Below, in pieces: positions 14,837 through 23,172 of a DNA stretch of 64,000 bases. The notes under the pieces were generated by a model. That model was not told the DNA's origin. It worked only from the letters and a program-made list of their open reading frames with translations, and did not search any database. Position 1 is the stretch's first letter, and each line of letters opens with the position of its first letter. Source of the DNA: Io17-Chloro-G2 sp963663135 (GTDB lineage: Bacteria > Chloroflexota > Dehalococcoidia > Lucifugimonadales > UBA3495); NCBI GenBank assembly GCA_963663135.2, contig CAXXRM010000005.1, forward strand, positions 1,860,001 to 1,924,000, in the 5' to 3' direction. A program made the position numbers and the translations under genes.

Positions 14837-15649
14837 ATGCCCAACGACGGCGGGAACGGCCTGGCCGGGAAGGTCGCAATTGTTACCGGCGGCAGCAGGG
14901 GCATTGGGCGCGCCATCTGCACCGGGCTAGCCCATCACGGCGTCAAGGTGGTGGCAGCCTCCCGCACTGAAACGGACAATTCCGCCGGCACGAAGTTTGC
15001 CAAATACGCCTCCGGTAGTATCAGTGACACCGTCAGCGGCATTAAAGAAGCCGGAGGCACAGCCATCGCCGTCCGGTGCGACGTATCCAACAGCCAAGAC
15101 ATTGAAAGCCTGGTCGCCGAGGCCCTGGAAGCCTTTGAGCGCATCGACATTTTGGTCAGCAATGCGGGCATCGACTGCGAGTCCCCAGTGTCGGAGTTGG
15201 ATGTGGAACTGCTGGACCGGTGCCTGGCGGTCAACGTGCGGGCTCCGATACTTTTGTGCCGGTTCGCCCTTCCGGCCATGATTTCCCAGGGTTGGGGCGG
15301 GTCGATTTTCGGCATCACCTCGGGCTCTGCTCTGACCTATCGGGAAGGCCGAGTCGGGTATTCCATGAGCAAGGCGGCGTTGGAACGGACGCTGTTGAGT
15401 CTGGCCCGGGAAGTGGAGCCCCACAACATCGCAGTGAATGCGCTCAGTCCCGGCAGGGTGGACACGTGGATGAACCGCAACGGGGACTGGCCGGGCACCG
15501 GGCACATTCCAATGGAACAGCCCGAATCGATTATCCCGGCGGCAGTCTGGTTGGCCTCCCAATCCGCGGCTACATTCACCGGACACCGGGTGGAACGGGC
15601 AGAATTCGGTACGACCTGGGGTGCCGGGGTTGCCCCGGCAATCCAATAG
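14837..15649 (+). CDS. Short-chain dehydrogenase/reductase
   Basis: Classical NAD(P)-dependent SDR, 270 residues. Cofactor motif VTGGSRGIGRAIC (about 17-29), VSNAGID (about 109-115), catalytic Ser in the TSGSAL stretch and catalytic Tyr-Lys in GYSMSKAALE (about 175-184), then the ALSPGRVDT substrate-loop motif. An insertion between strands 2 and 3 (KFAKYASGSISDTVSG) is unusual. An acidic residue after strand 2 is absent (AASRTETDN), which favours NADP. Second gene in the run DUF35 - SDR - CMD - ThDP enzyme; substrate unknown. Confidence 0.87.
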   Translation: MPNDGGNGLAGKVAIVTGGSRGIGRAICTGLAHHGVKVVAASRTETDNSAGTKFAKYASGSISDTVSGIKEAGGTAIAVRCDVSNSQDIESLVAEALEAFERIDILVSNAGIDCESPVSELDVELLDRCLAVNVRAPILLCRFALPAMISQGWGGSIFGITSGSALTYREGRVGYSMSKAALERTLLSLAREVEPHNIAVNALSPGRVDTWMNRNGDWPGTGHIPMEQPESIIPAAVWLASQSAATFTGHRVERAEFGTTWGAGVAPAIQ

Positions 15650-15727
15650 ACCGACCGACTTATCACCCGGTTCGCAGACAGACCATGAAAGCAAAAACAT
15701 CAGCAGGATGATGAATAAGGAGAAGTT

Positions 15728-16036
15728 ATGACAGCTCCCCGCACGGCGATGCAAGAAGTGGCGCCCCAACTGGCCGACGTTACCGCAAATGTCCTATTCG
15801 GCGATATTTGGGAACGGCCGGGACTTTCCAAGCGGGACCGAAGCCTGATCACCGTGGCTACGCTGGTAGCCCTCTACCGCACCGACCAGTTGCGAGGCCA
15901 CATTGGCCGCGCCCTGGATAACGGCGTGACACAGGATGAAATTGGCGAAGTGATCACCCACATGGCCTTTTATGCAGGATGGCCCACCGCCGCCAACGCC
16001 GTCCGGGTAGCCAAGGAAGTCTTCGATTCCCGGTAG
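15728..16036 (+). CDS. Carboxymuconolactone decarboxylase (CMD)-family protein
   Basis: 102 residues, typical of a single-domain CMD protein that forms helical oligomers. LFGDIWERPGLSKRDRSLIT (about 23-42) and LRGHIGRALDNGVTQDEIGE (about 56-75) followed by FYAGWPTAANAV are the conserved CMD core, including the catalytic-type Glu/Arg/His residues of true 4-carboxymuconolactone decarboxylases. It lacks the CxxC of AhpD peroxidases. A strong AAGGAG precedes the ATG. The position between SDR and ThDP genes suggests a decarboxylation or tautomerisation step in the same pathway. Confidence 0.85.
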   Translation: MTAPRTAMQEVAPQLADVTANVLFGDIWERPGLSKRDRSLITVATLVALYRTDQLRGHIGRALDNGVTQDEIGEVITHMAFYAGWPTAANAVRVAKEVFDSR

Positions 16037-16167
16037 GCCAAATCGACCACAATGAGCACGGAGAACACGGAGGTTTTCCCGGAGTACGGTTACGGGCCGG
16101 CGGGTAGCAGCCGGTTGTCCCGTGTTCGCCAACCAATAGCAGTCTTGCAGATTCTGGAGGTGGCCTG

Positions 16168-17838
16168 ATGCCACAAATGACCGGCGGAAGGTTCCTGGCC
16201 GAAACCATGAAGGGCTACGGCGTGACCCACACGTTTTTGGTGCCGGTAATCGCCCGACGCGCCATGGTGGAAATGGAGCGGGTGGGCATTCAGCGAATAG
16301 TCACTCACGGGGAGAAAGCCGCGGCCTACATGGCAGACGGTTACGCCAGGGCCAGCGGCCGGCCCGGAATTTGCATGGCTCAATCGGTCGGTGCAGCCAA
16401 CCTGGCAGCGGGACTTCAGGACGCGTTCCTGGGTTTGGCGCCGGTTATCGCCATTACCGGGCACAGGCCTCCCATGCACCGCTACCGCAACTCCTACCAG
16501 GAAATTGAGCACAACCAGCCCTTCAGCGCGGTCACCAAGTACAGCGCCATGGTGGAAACCGTGGAGCAACTACCCCACCTCGTGCGGCAGGCATTTCGCG
16601 AGGCCACGAGCGGCGCGCCGGCCCCGGTCCATCTGGACCTCCAGGGCCATGCCGGGGACCCGATCGCCGATGGGCAGGCCGACCTGGAAATAATCATTGA
16701 AGAAGGGTTCAAGCAGCTACCGGCGTTTCGCCCGGAACCCGAGCCGGACAGGGTGCGGCAGGCCGCTCAAGTGTTGTCGGCAAGCCGGCGCCCGGTGATC
16801 ATGGCCGGAGGTGGGGTCACGGCGTCAGGGGCACAGCAGGAGGTGATGGAGCTTGCCGAAATGCTGTCCATCCCGGTGGCAACTTCGCTGAATGCCAAGG
16901 GGACTATCCCCGAGGACCATCGCCTTTCGGTGGGAGTATGCGGGTCTTACTCCCGCGCCTGCGCAAACCAGGTGGTCTCGGAAGCCGACCTGGTCTTGTT
17001 CATCGGCAGCCATACCGGCAGCCAGGTCACTCTGGACTGGCAGATACCCGCCATGGGAACGCCGGTGATCCAGATTGACATCGATCCTTCGGAACTGGGC
17101 CGGAGCTACCCCGCCACCGTCGCCCTGCAGGGAGACGCCAAAGCCAGCGTGCGGCGTCTCATCGAAGCACTGGAACCCATGAGCGGGAATCAAGATTGGG
17201 TCGACCGGGCGGGCCAGTTGGTGCGGGACTGGAGAGAAAGCGTGGCCCCGTTGTCAAACTCCGACGCGGTGCCCATCAAGCCGGAACGCCTCTGTGCCGA
17301 ACTTACCAAGACACTCCCCTCCGACGCCATTCTGATGTGCGACACGGGGCACTCCGGGATTTGGACCGGCAGCATGGTGGACCTGAAATACCCGGAACAG
17401 AGCTACCTCCGGGCGGCCGGTTCCCTGGGTTGGGGTCTCTCTGCGGCCCTGGGGGCAAAATGCGCCGCTCCCGACCGACCGGTGATCTGCTTCACCGGCG
17501 ACGGCGGATTTTGGTATCACATTGGCGAACTGGAGACTGCGGCCCGGTATGGAATCAACGCGGTCATCCTGGTCAACGACAACCAGGCCTTGAACCAGAA
17601 CAAACGCGGGGACGACGCTGCCTATCAAGGGTTCGAAGGCAATCCGGCGGAGTTGTACAGGTTTTCCGAGTTGGACCTGTCAAAAATTGCCGAATCGATG
17701 GGCTGTTTCGGCATCCGGGTTGAGCAACCGTCAGAGATCCAGGGAGCCCTGGAGCAGGCCATCGCTTCCGGCAGGCCCGCGGTGGTCGACGTGCGCACTG
17801 ACATTGAGGGCATGGCGCCCCCGCCCTGGGCTCCGTAG
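16168..17838 (+). CDS. Thiamine diphosphate-dependent enzyme (acetolactate synthase-like)
   Basis: 556 residues with all three ThDP-enzyme domains. N-terminal PYR domain with catalytic Glu in THGEKAAAYMADGYARASG (about residue 50), central transhydrogenase-type domain (RRPVIMAGGGV, IGSHTGSQ), and C-terminal PP domain with the ThDP/Mg motif GDGGFWYHIGELETAARYG then NAVILVNDN (about 449-477). The sequence lacks features sufficient to choose between acetolactate synthase, benzoylformate decarboxylase and oxalyl-CoA-type enzymes. No ilvN-like regulatory subunit is adjacent, arguing against branched-chain amino acid synthesis. ATG at 16168 with TGGAGG upstream. Confidence 0.88.
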   Translation: MPQMTGGRFLAETMKGYGVTHTFLVPVIARRAMVEMERVGIQRIVTHGEKAAAYMADGYARASGRPGICMAQSVGAANLAAGLQDAFLGLAPVIAITGHRPPMHRYRNSYQEIEHNQPFSAVTKYSAMVETVEQLPHLVRQAFREATSGAPAPVHLDLQGHAGDPIADGQADLEIIIEEGFKQLPAFRPEPEPDRVRQAAQVLSASRRPVIMAGGGVTASGAQQEVMELAEMLSIPVATSLNAKGTIPEDHRLSVGVCGSYSRACANQVVSEADLVLFIGSHTGSQVTLDWQIPAMGTPVIQIDIDPSELGRSYPATVALQGDAKASVRRLIEALEPMSGNQDWVDRAGQLVRDWRESVAPLSNSDAVPIKPERLCAELTKTLPSDAILMCDTGHSGIWTGSMVDLKYPEQSYLRAAGSLGWGLSAALGAKCAAPDRPVICFTGDGGFWYHIGELETAARYGINAVILVNDNQALNQNKRGDDAAYQGFEGNPAELYRFSELDLSKIAESMGCFGIRVEQPSEIQGALEQAIASGRPAVVDVRTDIEGMAPPPWAP

Positions 17839-17851
17839 GCGGGCCACAAGC

Positions 17852-18715
17852 TCAGACCCTGGCCGACTGCGCCAGGAATTCTCTGGCGGCGCCGTAGTTT
17901 CGTGCGCCGCCCCGGCGAATCGGCGGCACCAGGTAAACGTCATGCAGCCCGGCCTGTTGGAACGATTGGTACAACTCCAACGCCAACTCCAAGCCGGGCT
18001 TTCCCCGGTCCAATTCTTCCCGCACTTCCTGGGGCACGGAGCTAAAGATAACCCCATCTCGCTCCAATATCTGCAACCCGAAAAAAACCGGCAGGTTTAA
18101 CTCCTCTCCCGCCGCGGCCCGGAACGCACGAGAGAACTCCCCGGCTTGGGAGACGCTGAATACCGGCTGAGTAATCAGGAACTCCGCGCCGGCTGACACT
18201 TTACGTTGAGTCAACCGGGCCTCGGACTCCAAGCCCCGGCCCAAGTCCACCGATGCGCCGATGCAAAAGTTGGTGGGGGTCTGCAGCCGGGACCCGCGGA
18301 AATCCAATCCTGAGTTAAGGGCCCGGACGCCGGAAATGAGGCCGGTAGCGCTCACGTCGTCAACTGCCTTGGTGCGCGCCAAGTCCGTTGGCGGAAATGG
18401 GTCTCCCTGCACTACGATGACGTTTTCCAAGCCCAGCATCTGGGCGCCCAGAAGTTGGGATTGAAGAGCCAATTGGTTCATGTCCCGGGTGGCCAGGGTA
18501 AAAGTGGCGTCTATTCCCATCCGGCCCTGGACCGCAGCCGCCAACATTGCCGAATTTGTCCTCACGGCGCGGCCCGGGTTGTAGGCCACCGCAATGAAGT
18601 CGGCATCGGGGCAGTTACGGTCCAAGAGAGTAACGTCGCCGGACCTGGGAGGGGAAAAATCACAGATAAAACAGTTGCGTCCCGTGGCCTCGTAGCACCT
18701 GTCGGTTACTTTCAT
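17852..18715 (-). CDS. Methylenetetrahydrofolate reductase-family protein
   Basis: FAD-dependent TIM barrel that reduces 5,10-methylene-THF to 5-methyl-THF (or an actinobacterial/archaeal-type relative). 287 residues. Seen: FICDFSPPRSGD (the family's E-SPPR, here with Asp replacing the usual Glu), HIS-less FTLATRDMNQLALQSQLLGA (the R-D-x-N folate motif), VIVVQGDPF, and GAEFLITQPVFS. The DFSPPRSG change at the position of the catalytic Glu is worth noting. It lies downstream of mqnA on the same strand, 76 nt away. metF is the usual symbol, withheld because of the altered motif. Confidence 0.82.
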   Translation of the reverse strand: MKVTDRCYEATGRNCFICDFSPPRSGDVTLLDRNCPDADFIAVAYNPGRAVRTNSAMLAAAVQGRMGIDATFTLATRDMNQLALQSQLLGAQMLGLENVIVVQGDPFPPTDLARTKAVDDVSATGLISGVRALNSGLDFRGSRLQTPTNFCIGASVDLGRGLESEARLTQRKVSAGAEFLITQPVFSVSQAGEFSRAFRAAAGEELNLPVFFGLQILERDGVIFSSVPQEVREELDRGKPGLELALELYQSFQQAGLHDVYLVPPIRRGGARNYGAAREFLAQSARV

Positions 18716-18732
18716 TGCGGTCTCCAGGCATG

Positions 18733-18772
18733 GCGGCCCCCGGCATCACTCGCGGCCCCCCGGCATCACTCG
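18733..18772. repeat. Two-copy tandem repeat between mqnA and the metF-like gene
   Basis: Two adjacent 19-20 bp copies of CGGCCCCCGGCATCACTCG, differing by one C. It sits in the 76-bp spacer and lengthens it. Probably replication slippage; no function evident. Confidence 0.6.
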
Positions 18773-18791
18773 CGGCTAGACCGGGGAACGG

Positions 18792-19550
18792 TTACGCCTG
18801 GCTATCCGCCAGTTGGTCCCAATATCCCCGGAACGTGTCGACCGATTTGCGCTCGGCAAGCCCCATGTAAAACCGAAGGCCCTGTATGTACTGGGAGATG
18901 TCCTTGGGCAACATCAAGATCCGGTCCCGCGGCTCGGTCACGTGGTAAAGAGAGTCTATGCCGTCCTCCATCGCCACGTATAGGGTGTCCTCCAACAACA
19001 TGGCGTCGGCCTCCGACAACTCGTTTCGGGCCATCCACCGCGAAAAAACGAAAGGAAGACCGGTCCACTGGTTCCATTCCAAGCCCAGATCGTAGCGGTG
19101 GGGGAAACCGCGCAGGCCCCGCCGCCGCCGCAACGCCTGGTCTCCGGTCATCAACACGGCTTCGTGGGGTTCCTGGGCGGAAACCACTACGCCCGGCTCG
19201 ATTCCAAGTTTGATTGACATGATTACATTAAGCAGGGAAACCGACGTTGGGTCCGCGTCTGCGGCGGCGATGGGCAGGCCGGATAGTTCTTCTATAGGTC
19301 GTTGGGCGAACAACAGGCTGTTGACCGCCCGCTGGACCGAGGCCACGCAGAAGCCCGAAATCGGTTGGAGTTGGTCCTCCAGGCGGAAAGCGGCCACCAA
19401 TGACATCGGTCCGGCGTCTACGTCGGCGCGCTCCACCGCCCCGGCCAAATCCTGTGGGGCAACCGCGCAAAGCTCAATGCCCCGTCGCCGCATATCCCAA
19501 TAGAAGGGCTCAAAACTAAGCCCCGGTACCAGTCCTACTTTAAGCGCCAT
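18792..19550 (-). CDS. mqnA: Chorismate dehydratase (futalosine menaquinone pathway)
   Basis: Converts chorismate to 3-enolpyruvylbenzoate, the first step of the futalosine route to menaquinone. The 252-residue protein has the periplasmic-binding-protein-like fold of MqnA. Recognisable motifs: VDAGPMSLVAAFRLED (about 44-59), FCVASVQRAVNSLLFAQRPI (about 67-86), DADPTSVSLLNVIMSIKLGI (about 97-116), MTGDQALRRR (about 132-141) and WNQWTGLPFVFSRWMARNEL (about 157-176). The conserved LPFVF block is diagnostic. MqnD is a paralogue, but the SVS-type central motif and TGDQAL favour MqnA. The other mqn genes are not in this window. Confidence 0.85.
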   Translation of the reverse strand: MALKVGLVPGLSFEPFYWDMRRRGIELCAVAPQDLAGAVERADVDAGPMSLVAAFRLEDQLQPISGFCVASVQRAVNSLLFAQRPIEELSGLPIAAADADPTSVSLLNVIMSIKLGIEPGVVVSAQEPHEAVLMTGDQALRRRRGLRGFPHRYDLGLEWNQWTGLPFVFSRWMARNELSEADAMLLEDTLYVAMEDGIDSLYHVTEPRDRILMLPKDISQYIQGLRFYMGLAERKSVDTFRGYWDQLADSQA

Positions 19551-19791
19551 TGCCTCGCATCGCCTCTTCTGATGGGTCTTTCCCTATATTGGCCGCTCTT
19601 AGGGCCGCCCTTACTGTAGGCAGATTGAAAATCCCAGTCAAGACGGCCAGCGCGCCACACCGGGGCTCTTTGGACGAGTCTACAGCTTGGACAACCACCG
19701 GGCATTTGGATAAACTGGATATAAATGGCGCAACGGCATGCCGCCAAGCAGCCGCGCCGCCGCCGCAGTTCTCGGCGGTCAAGGAGGACTT

Positions 19792-21255
19792 TTGCGGCCC
19801 CTACAGCTACTGGTCATTTTCGGATTGTTCGCCATCATATTCCCCGTATCGGCAGGGCAAGCGAGCGCCGACGAAGGGGATATCAAGGTCTTGAATCAAT
19901 CGGCGGAAAGCCGGTTTCCCGATGGCATCGAGTTCGCAGTAAATGTGCAGAGCACTTCGGAGATAGACGACATCAGGGTGTATTACAAGACGCTGGGCAA
20001 CACCGTTCAGAGCGCCTATCGACCGGTGGAATTCGAACCCGGCACGCAAGTTTCCGGCAAGTCCTTACTCAAGAGCCACGGCTCCACCAGCTTTTTCCCG
20101 CCGGGCACGAGGGTGGAATACTCGTTCGAGATCCGGGATAAATCAGGCTCGGTTGTCCGGACCCCGGACCAGGAGTTCATCTATATCGACAACCGATTTG
20201 AATGGCGGACCGTGACGTCGGGACTGATCACCGTGTACTACTATGGCGAGTACATCGAGGGACGGGCGCAAACGATCCTGGACGCCGCACAAGAGGCAAT
20301 GCGCTTGATGGTCCCCATCCTTGGCATCGAGCCCACCGAACCGTTGCGTATCGTCGCCTACAACAACTATCGCCACATGTCGGCCGCGCTGCCCTTCCGG
20401 TCTCAGACCACCTCGGAGGGGCTGATAACCGAAGGCACGGCTTTCACCAACCTCCGGGTCCTCCTGGTGCTCGGATCGGGGTCAACGGTGAAGGGGATCA
20501 CTTCACACGAGTTCGTGCACCTATTGGTGTCGGAAGCTGCCGGACGCGCCGATGCCCACGTGCCATCCTGGCTGAATGAAGGTCTGGCGGAATACGGAAA
20601 CATAGACCCAACCGACGGCTATGACTCGGCTCTGAGGTACGGTATTTTCAACGGGCAGGTCAAGCCGCTGTGGTATCAGACGTCGTTCAGCGGTACACCG
20701 GACGATATTATCATCGCGTACGGACAGGGCAGGTCGGTGGTCAAGCACATGATTGAAACCCACGGTCCGGACAAAATGGGTCAACTCATGAAGACGCTGC
20801 AAAAGACTCTGGACATAGACCTGGCGTTGGAGCAGGTATACGGGTTCGATCAGTACGGCCTGGACAGCGAATGGCGGTTAACCGTGGGACTGGAGCCCTT
20901 GCCTCCTCCGGAAAGGCTTGACTTGGAGCTGCAACAGTTTCCGACCAATCCGGCCCCGGCTCAAGCCTCCGAGGCGACCGTGCAACCGCTCGGAGCAGCC
21001 GCGACCCTCCCAGCCGAGGCCATACAGAGTCCCGGCGTGACGCCCGAGGCAGAGCCCGGCCCTAGCGGGGCTCAGGGCTGCAACGGGCCCGAGGCCTATT
21101 CCGCTGCCGCATCCGGGTCCGGGTTCAATCTGGAACTGGGTGCGCTGTTGCTCCTGGCCGGCCCGTTGGGGTTGGTTTGGGTACAGAGTGTGCGCCGGCC
21201 GCGACGGCTCTCCCGTGGAAGGCCCCGGCCGGGGCTCAGCGGGTCCTGGGGTTGA
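19792..21255 (+). CDS. Secreted/anchored peptidase MA-family zinc metallohydrolase
   Basis: Gluzincin-type metallopeptidase with zinc motif HEFVH at residues 239-243 (ITSHEFVHLLVSEAAG) and the third ligand Glu in SWLNEGLAEYGN. Preferred start is TTG at 19792: AAGGAGG lies 4 nt upstream, and the product then begins MRPLQLLVIFGLFAIIFPVS, a textbook signal peptide with probable cleavage after SAGQASA. An ATG at 19738 would add 18 residues without an SD. An N-terminal Ig-like domain precedes the peptidase; the tail is a Pro/Ala-rich linker, a single Cys (QGCNGP), a membrane helix (ELGALLLLAGPLGLVWV) and an Arg-rich end, i.e. a C-terminal anchor. It overlaps the convergent oppC-like gene by 20 nt. 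Confidence 0.82.
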   Translation: MRPLQLLVIFGLFAIIFPVSAGQASADEGDIKVLNQSAESRFPDGIEFAVNVQSTSEIDDIRVYYKTLGNTVQSAYRPVEFEPGTQVSGKSLLKSHGSTSFFPPGTRVEYSFEIRDKSGSVVRTPDQEFIYIDNRFEWRTVTSGLITVYYYGEYIEGRAQTILDAAQEAMRLMVPILGIEPTEPLRIVAYNNYRHMSAALPFRSQTTSEGLITEGTAFTNLRVLLVLGSGSTVKGITSHEFVHLLVSEAAGRADAHVPSWLNEGLAEYGNIDPTDGYDSALRYGIFNGQVKPLWYQTSFSGTPDDIIIAYGQGRSVVKHMIETHGPDKMGQLMKTLQKTLDIDLALEQVYGFDQYGLDSEWRLTVGLEPLPPPERLDLELQQFPTNPAPAQASEATVQPLGAAATLPAEAIQSPGVTPEAEPGPSGAQGCNGPEAYSAAASGSGFNLELGALLLLAGPLGLVWVQSVRRPRRLSRGRPRPGLSGSWG

Positions 21256-22198
21256 ACGCGTCGTTCACCGCGTCGCCAAGGAGATTGAAGGTGAACAACA
21301 GAACGGCCAGCGTGCCCACGGGGAATAGCAAAAGGTGGGGATTGGTGAGCAACACCGAGATGTTCCCGTTGTTAAAAATCATGACCCCCAGGCTCGGGGT
21401 CGGAGGCTGAATTCCGATCCCCAACCAGCTGAGGAAGATTTCGGACCCCGCGAAAGTAGCCAAACCCGCGGAAACCACCACAATCACCGGGCCGATAACG
21501 TTGGGTAAAACGTGTCGCACCAGTATTCTGGGTGTGGAATTGCCAATTGCCCGCGCCGCTTCCACGTACTGAAACTCTCGAGCCTGCAGGACCTGCCCTC
21601 TCACAAGCCGGGCCATGCCGAACCAGGAGAACACAGCCAGGGCCAACGATATCACCGCGTAATCCACGATTCCCAGCCGTATGATTTCCAGTCCCAGCGT
21701 GTCTTCCAATCCCCGGACCCAGGTTATTATCCTGGGCTTGACAGTGGCCACGATGATCAGCACCAACAGGATATCCGGAAAGGCGGATGTCACCTCCCCG
21801 GTGCGCATGATCACCGAATCGATCTTTTTCCCGAAATAACCGGCCATCAGCCCGAAGGTTATGCCCAACAGGAGGCTGCCGCCCAGCATGGCAGTCACGG
21901 TGACAATTACGGTGGTGCGAAGGCCGTAAATTATGCGGGTGAGATAATCCCGACCCACCTCGTCTCTGCCGAATGGGTGGGACCAACTGGGACGCTCTTT
22001 GACGGCGGAAAGGTTCTGGTCGTTGTACCCGTAGGGGGTCACCAGCGGCGCCAGCACCCCGGACCCGTACATCACCACGATCACAGAGATGCAGGCCACG
22101 GCGACTTTTTTGTGCATCAGCCGCCCCAAAGACAAACCGAGGTAGCTCCGGCCGCGACGCCGAGTTGGCGCCAGCACCGCTTGGGCTTCATCCTGCAA
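21236..22198 (-). CDS. ABC transporter permease, OppC/DppC type
   Basis: Inner-membrane permease of a peptide/nickel-type importer, about 320 residues, with a basic N-terminus, a first TM (VAVACISVIVVMYGSGVLAP), a periplasmic loop with the family motif HPFGRDEVGRDYLTRIIYG (about 81-99), and the EAA coupling loop REFQYVEAARAIGNSTPRIL then VRHVLPN. Start is uncertain: an ATG at 22252 would overlap oppB by 65 nt; TTG at 22198 has GGGGAG 7 nt upstream and overlaps by only 11 nt, so it is chosen. GTG at 22207 is a third option. Last gene of an oppA-oppB-oppC operon. Confidence 0.88.
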   Translation of the reverse strand: MQDEAQAVLAPTRRRGRSYLGLSLGRLMHKKVAVACISVIVVMYGSGVLAPLVTPYGYNDQNLSAVKERPSWSHPFGRDEVGRDYLTRIIYGLRTTVIVTVTAMLGGSLLLGITFGLMAGYFGKKIDSVIMRTGEVTSAFPDILLVLIIVATVKPRIITWVRGLEDTLGLEIIRLGIVDYAVISLALAVFSWFGMARLVRGQVLQAREFQYVEAARAIGNSTPRILVRHVLPNVIGPVIVVVSAGLATFAGSEIFLSWLGIGIQPPTPSLGVMIFNNGNISVLLTNPHLLLFPVGTLAVLLFTFNLLGDAVNDAFNPRTR

Positions 22199-23135
22199 CG
22201 TAGTCACTCCCCAACCGGATTCTGGGGTCCAGGACCGGGTATGCCAGATCAACCAACAGGTTAGCCAACACGAACGTGGTGGTCCCGATGACCGTGAGAG
22301 CCATAATCACCGGATAGTCCCTGGCGAACAGCGACTCAATCGCCAGCAGCCCCACGCCGGGAATTCCAAAAAATCTTTCGACAATCACGGCGCCGCCGGC
22401 CAACCCTGCCAGAGAGAAACCCAGGGTAGTGACCACCGGAATCAAAGCGTTGCGGAGGATGTGGCGGCGGCGCACGGTGCTCTCCGGCAATCCCTTCGCC
22501 CGGGCCGTCCGAATGTAGTCTTGGGTTACCACGTCAAGGGTGCTGGAACGAGTCAGCCGGGTAATGATTGCCACGCCAGGGATGCCAATAACCACCGCCG
22601 GGAGGATTATGCGCGTGTCGAAAAACCCGCCCCAACCGCTCGTTGGCAGAATGTCCAATTTCAGGGCGAATATGATGAGAAGCCCCGGCGCAGTTATGAA
22701 AACGGGCATAGATTGGCCGACAAGGGTTAACGCCACAACTCCGGTGTCCCACGGGGTGCCCTGCCGCAACGCGGCAAAAACCCCGGTGGGAATGCCCAAA
22801 CCCACCGATATAACCAGCGCGGCAAAGGCCAACTGGGCCGAAACCCACATTCGCTTTTCCAGCAACTCCCCGACAGTGCGGCCCCGGTACGTGATGCTTT
22901 CTCCGAAATCGCCCCGGCTCAGGTCCCGAATATACCGGCCGTATTGGACGAAGATATTGTCGTCCAACCCCCTCTGTTCGCGGATCCGTTGTACCGTCTC
23001 GGGGTTGGAATACTGGCCCTGGAGAATCTGTATGGGATCGCCGGGGCCGAAGCGGCCCAGGGTAAAGGTCACGAAAGTGACCATCAGCAGCAGGAAGGGT
23101 GTCCACGCCAAGCGGCGGGCAATGTAGTTCGCCAC
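22188..23135 (-). CDS. ABC transporter permease, OppB/DppB type
   Basis: 315 residues, with the OppB hallmarks: YIARRLAWTPFLLLMVTFVT at the N-terminus, FGESITYRGRTVGELLEKRM in the first loop, six TM helices, and EAA-like loop DVVTQDYIRTARAKGLPEST (about 222-241). GTG start at 23135 with AGGAGG 11 nt upstream. It pairs with the OppC-type permease and the substrate-binding protein at 23173. No OppD/OppF ATPase genes occur here, so the ATPases are elsewhere or shared. Confidence 0.92.
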   Translation of the reverse strand: MANYIARRLAWTPFLLLMVTFVTFTLGRFGPGDPIQILQGQYSNPETVQRIREQRGLDDNIFVQYGRYIRDLSRGDFGESITYRGRTVGELLEKRMWVSAQLAFAALVISVGLGIPTGVFAALRQGTPWDTGVVALTLVGQSMPVFITAPGLLIIFALKLDILPTSGWGGFFDTRIILPAVVIGIPGVAIITRLTRSSTLDVVTQDYIRTARAKGLPESTVRRRHILRNALIPVVTTLGFSLAGLAGGAVIVERFFGIPGVGLLAIESLFARDYPVIMALTVIGTTTFVLANLLVDLAYPVLDPRIRLGSDYVAG

Positions 23136-23172
23136 GGTTTACGGCGCCTCCTATGGGCCTGTTATTGACCTG

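Noticed and set aside
18733..18772. Short tandem repeat considered as a CRISPR remnant
   Set aside because: Only two contiguous 19-20 bp copies without spacers, and no cas gene in the window.
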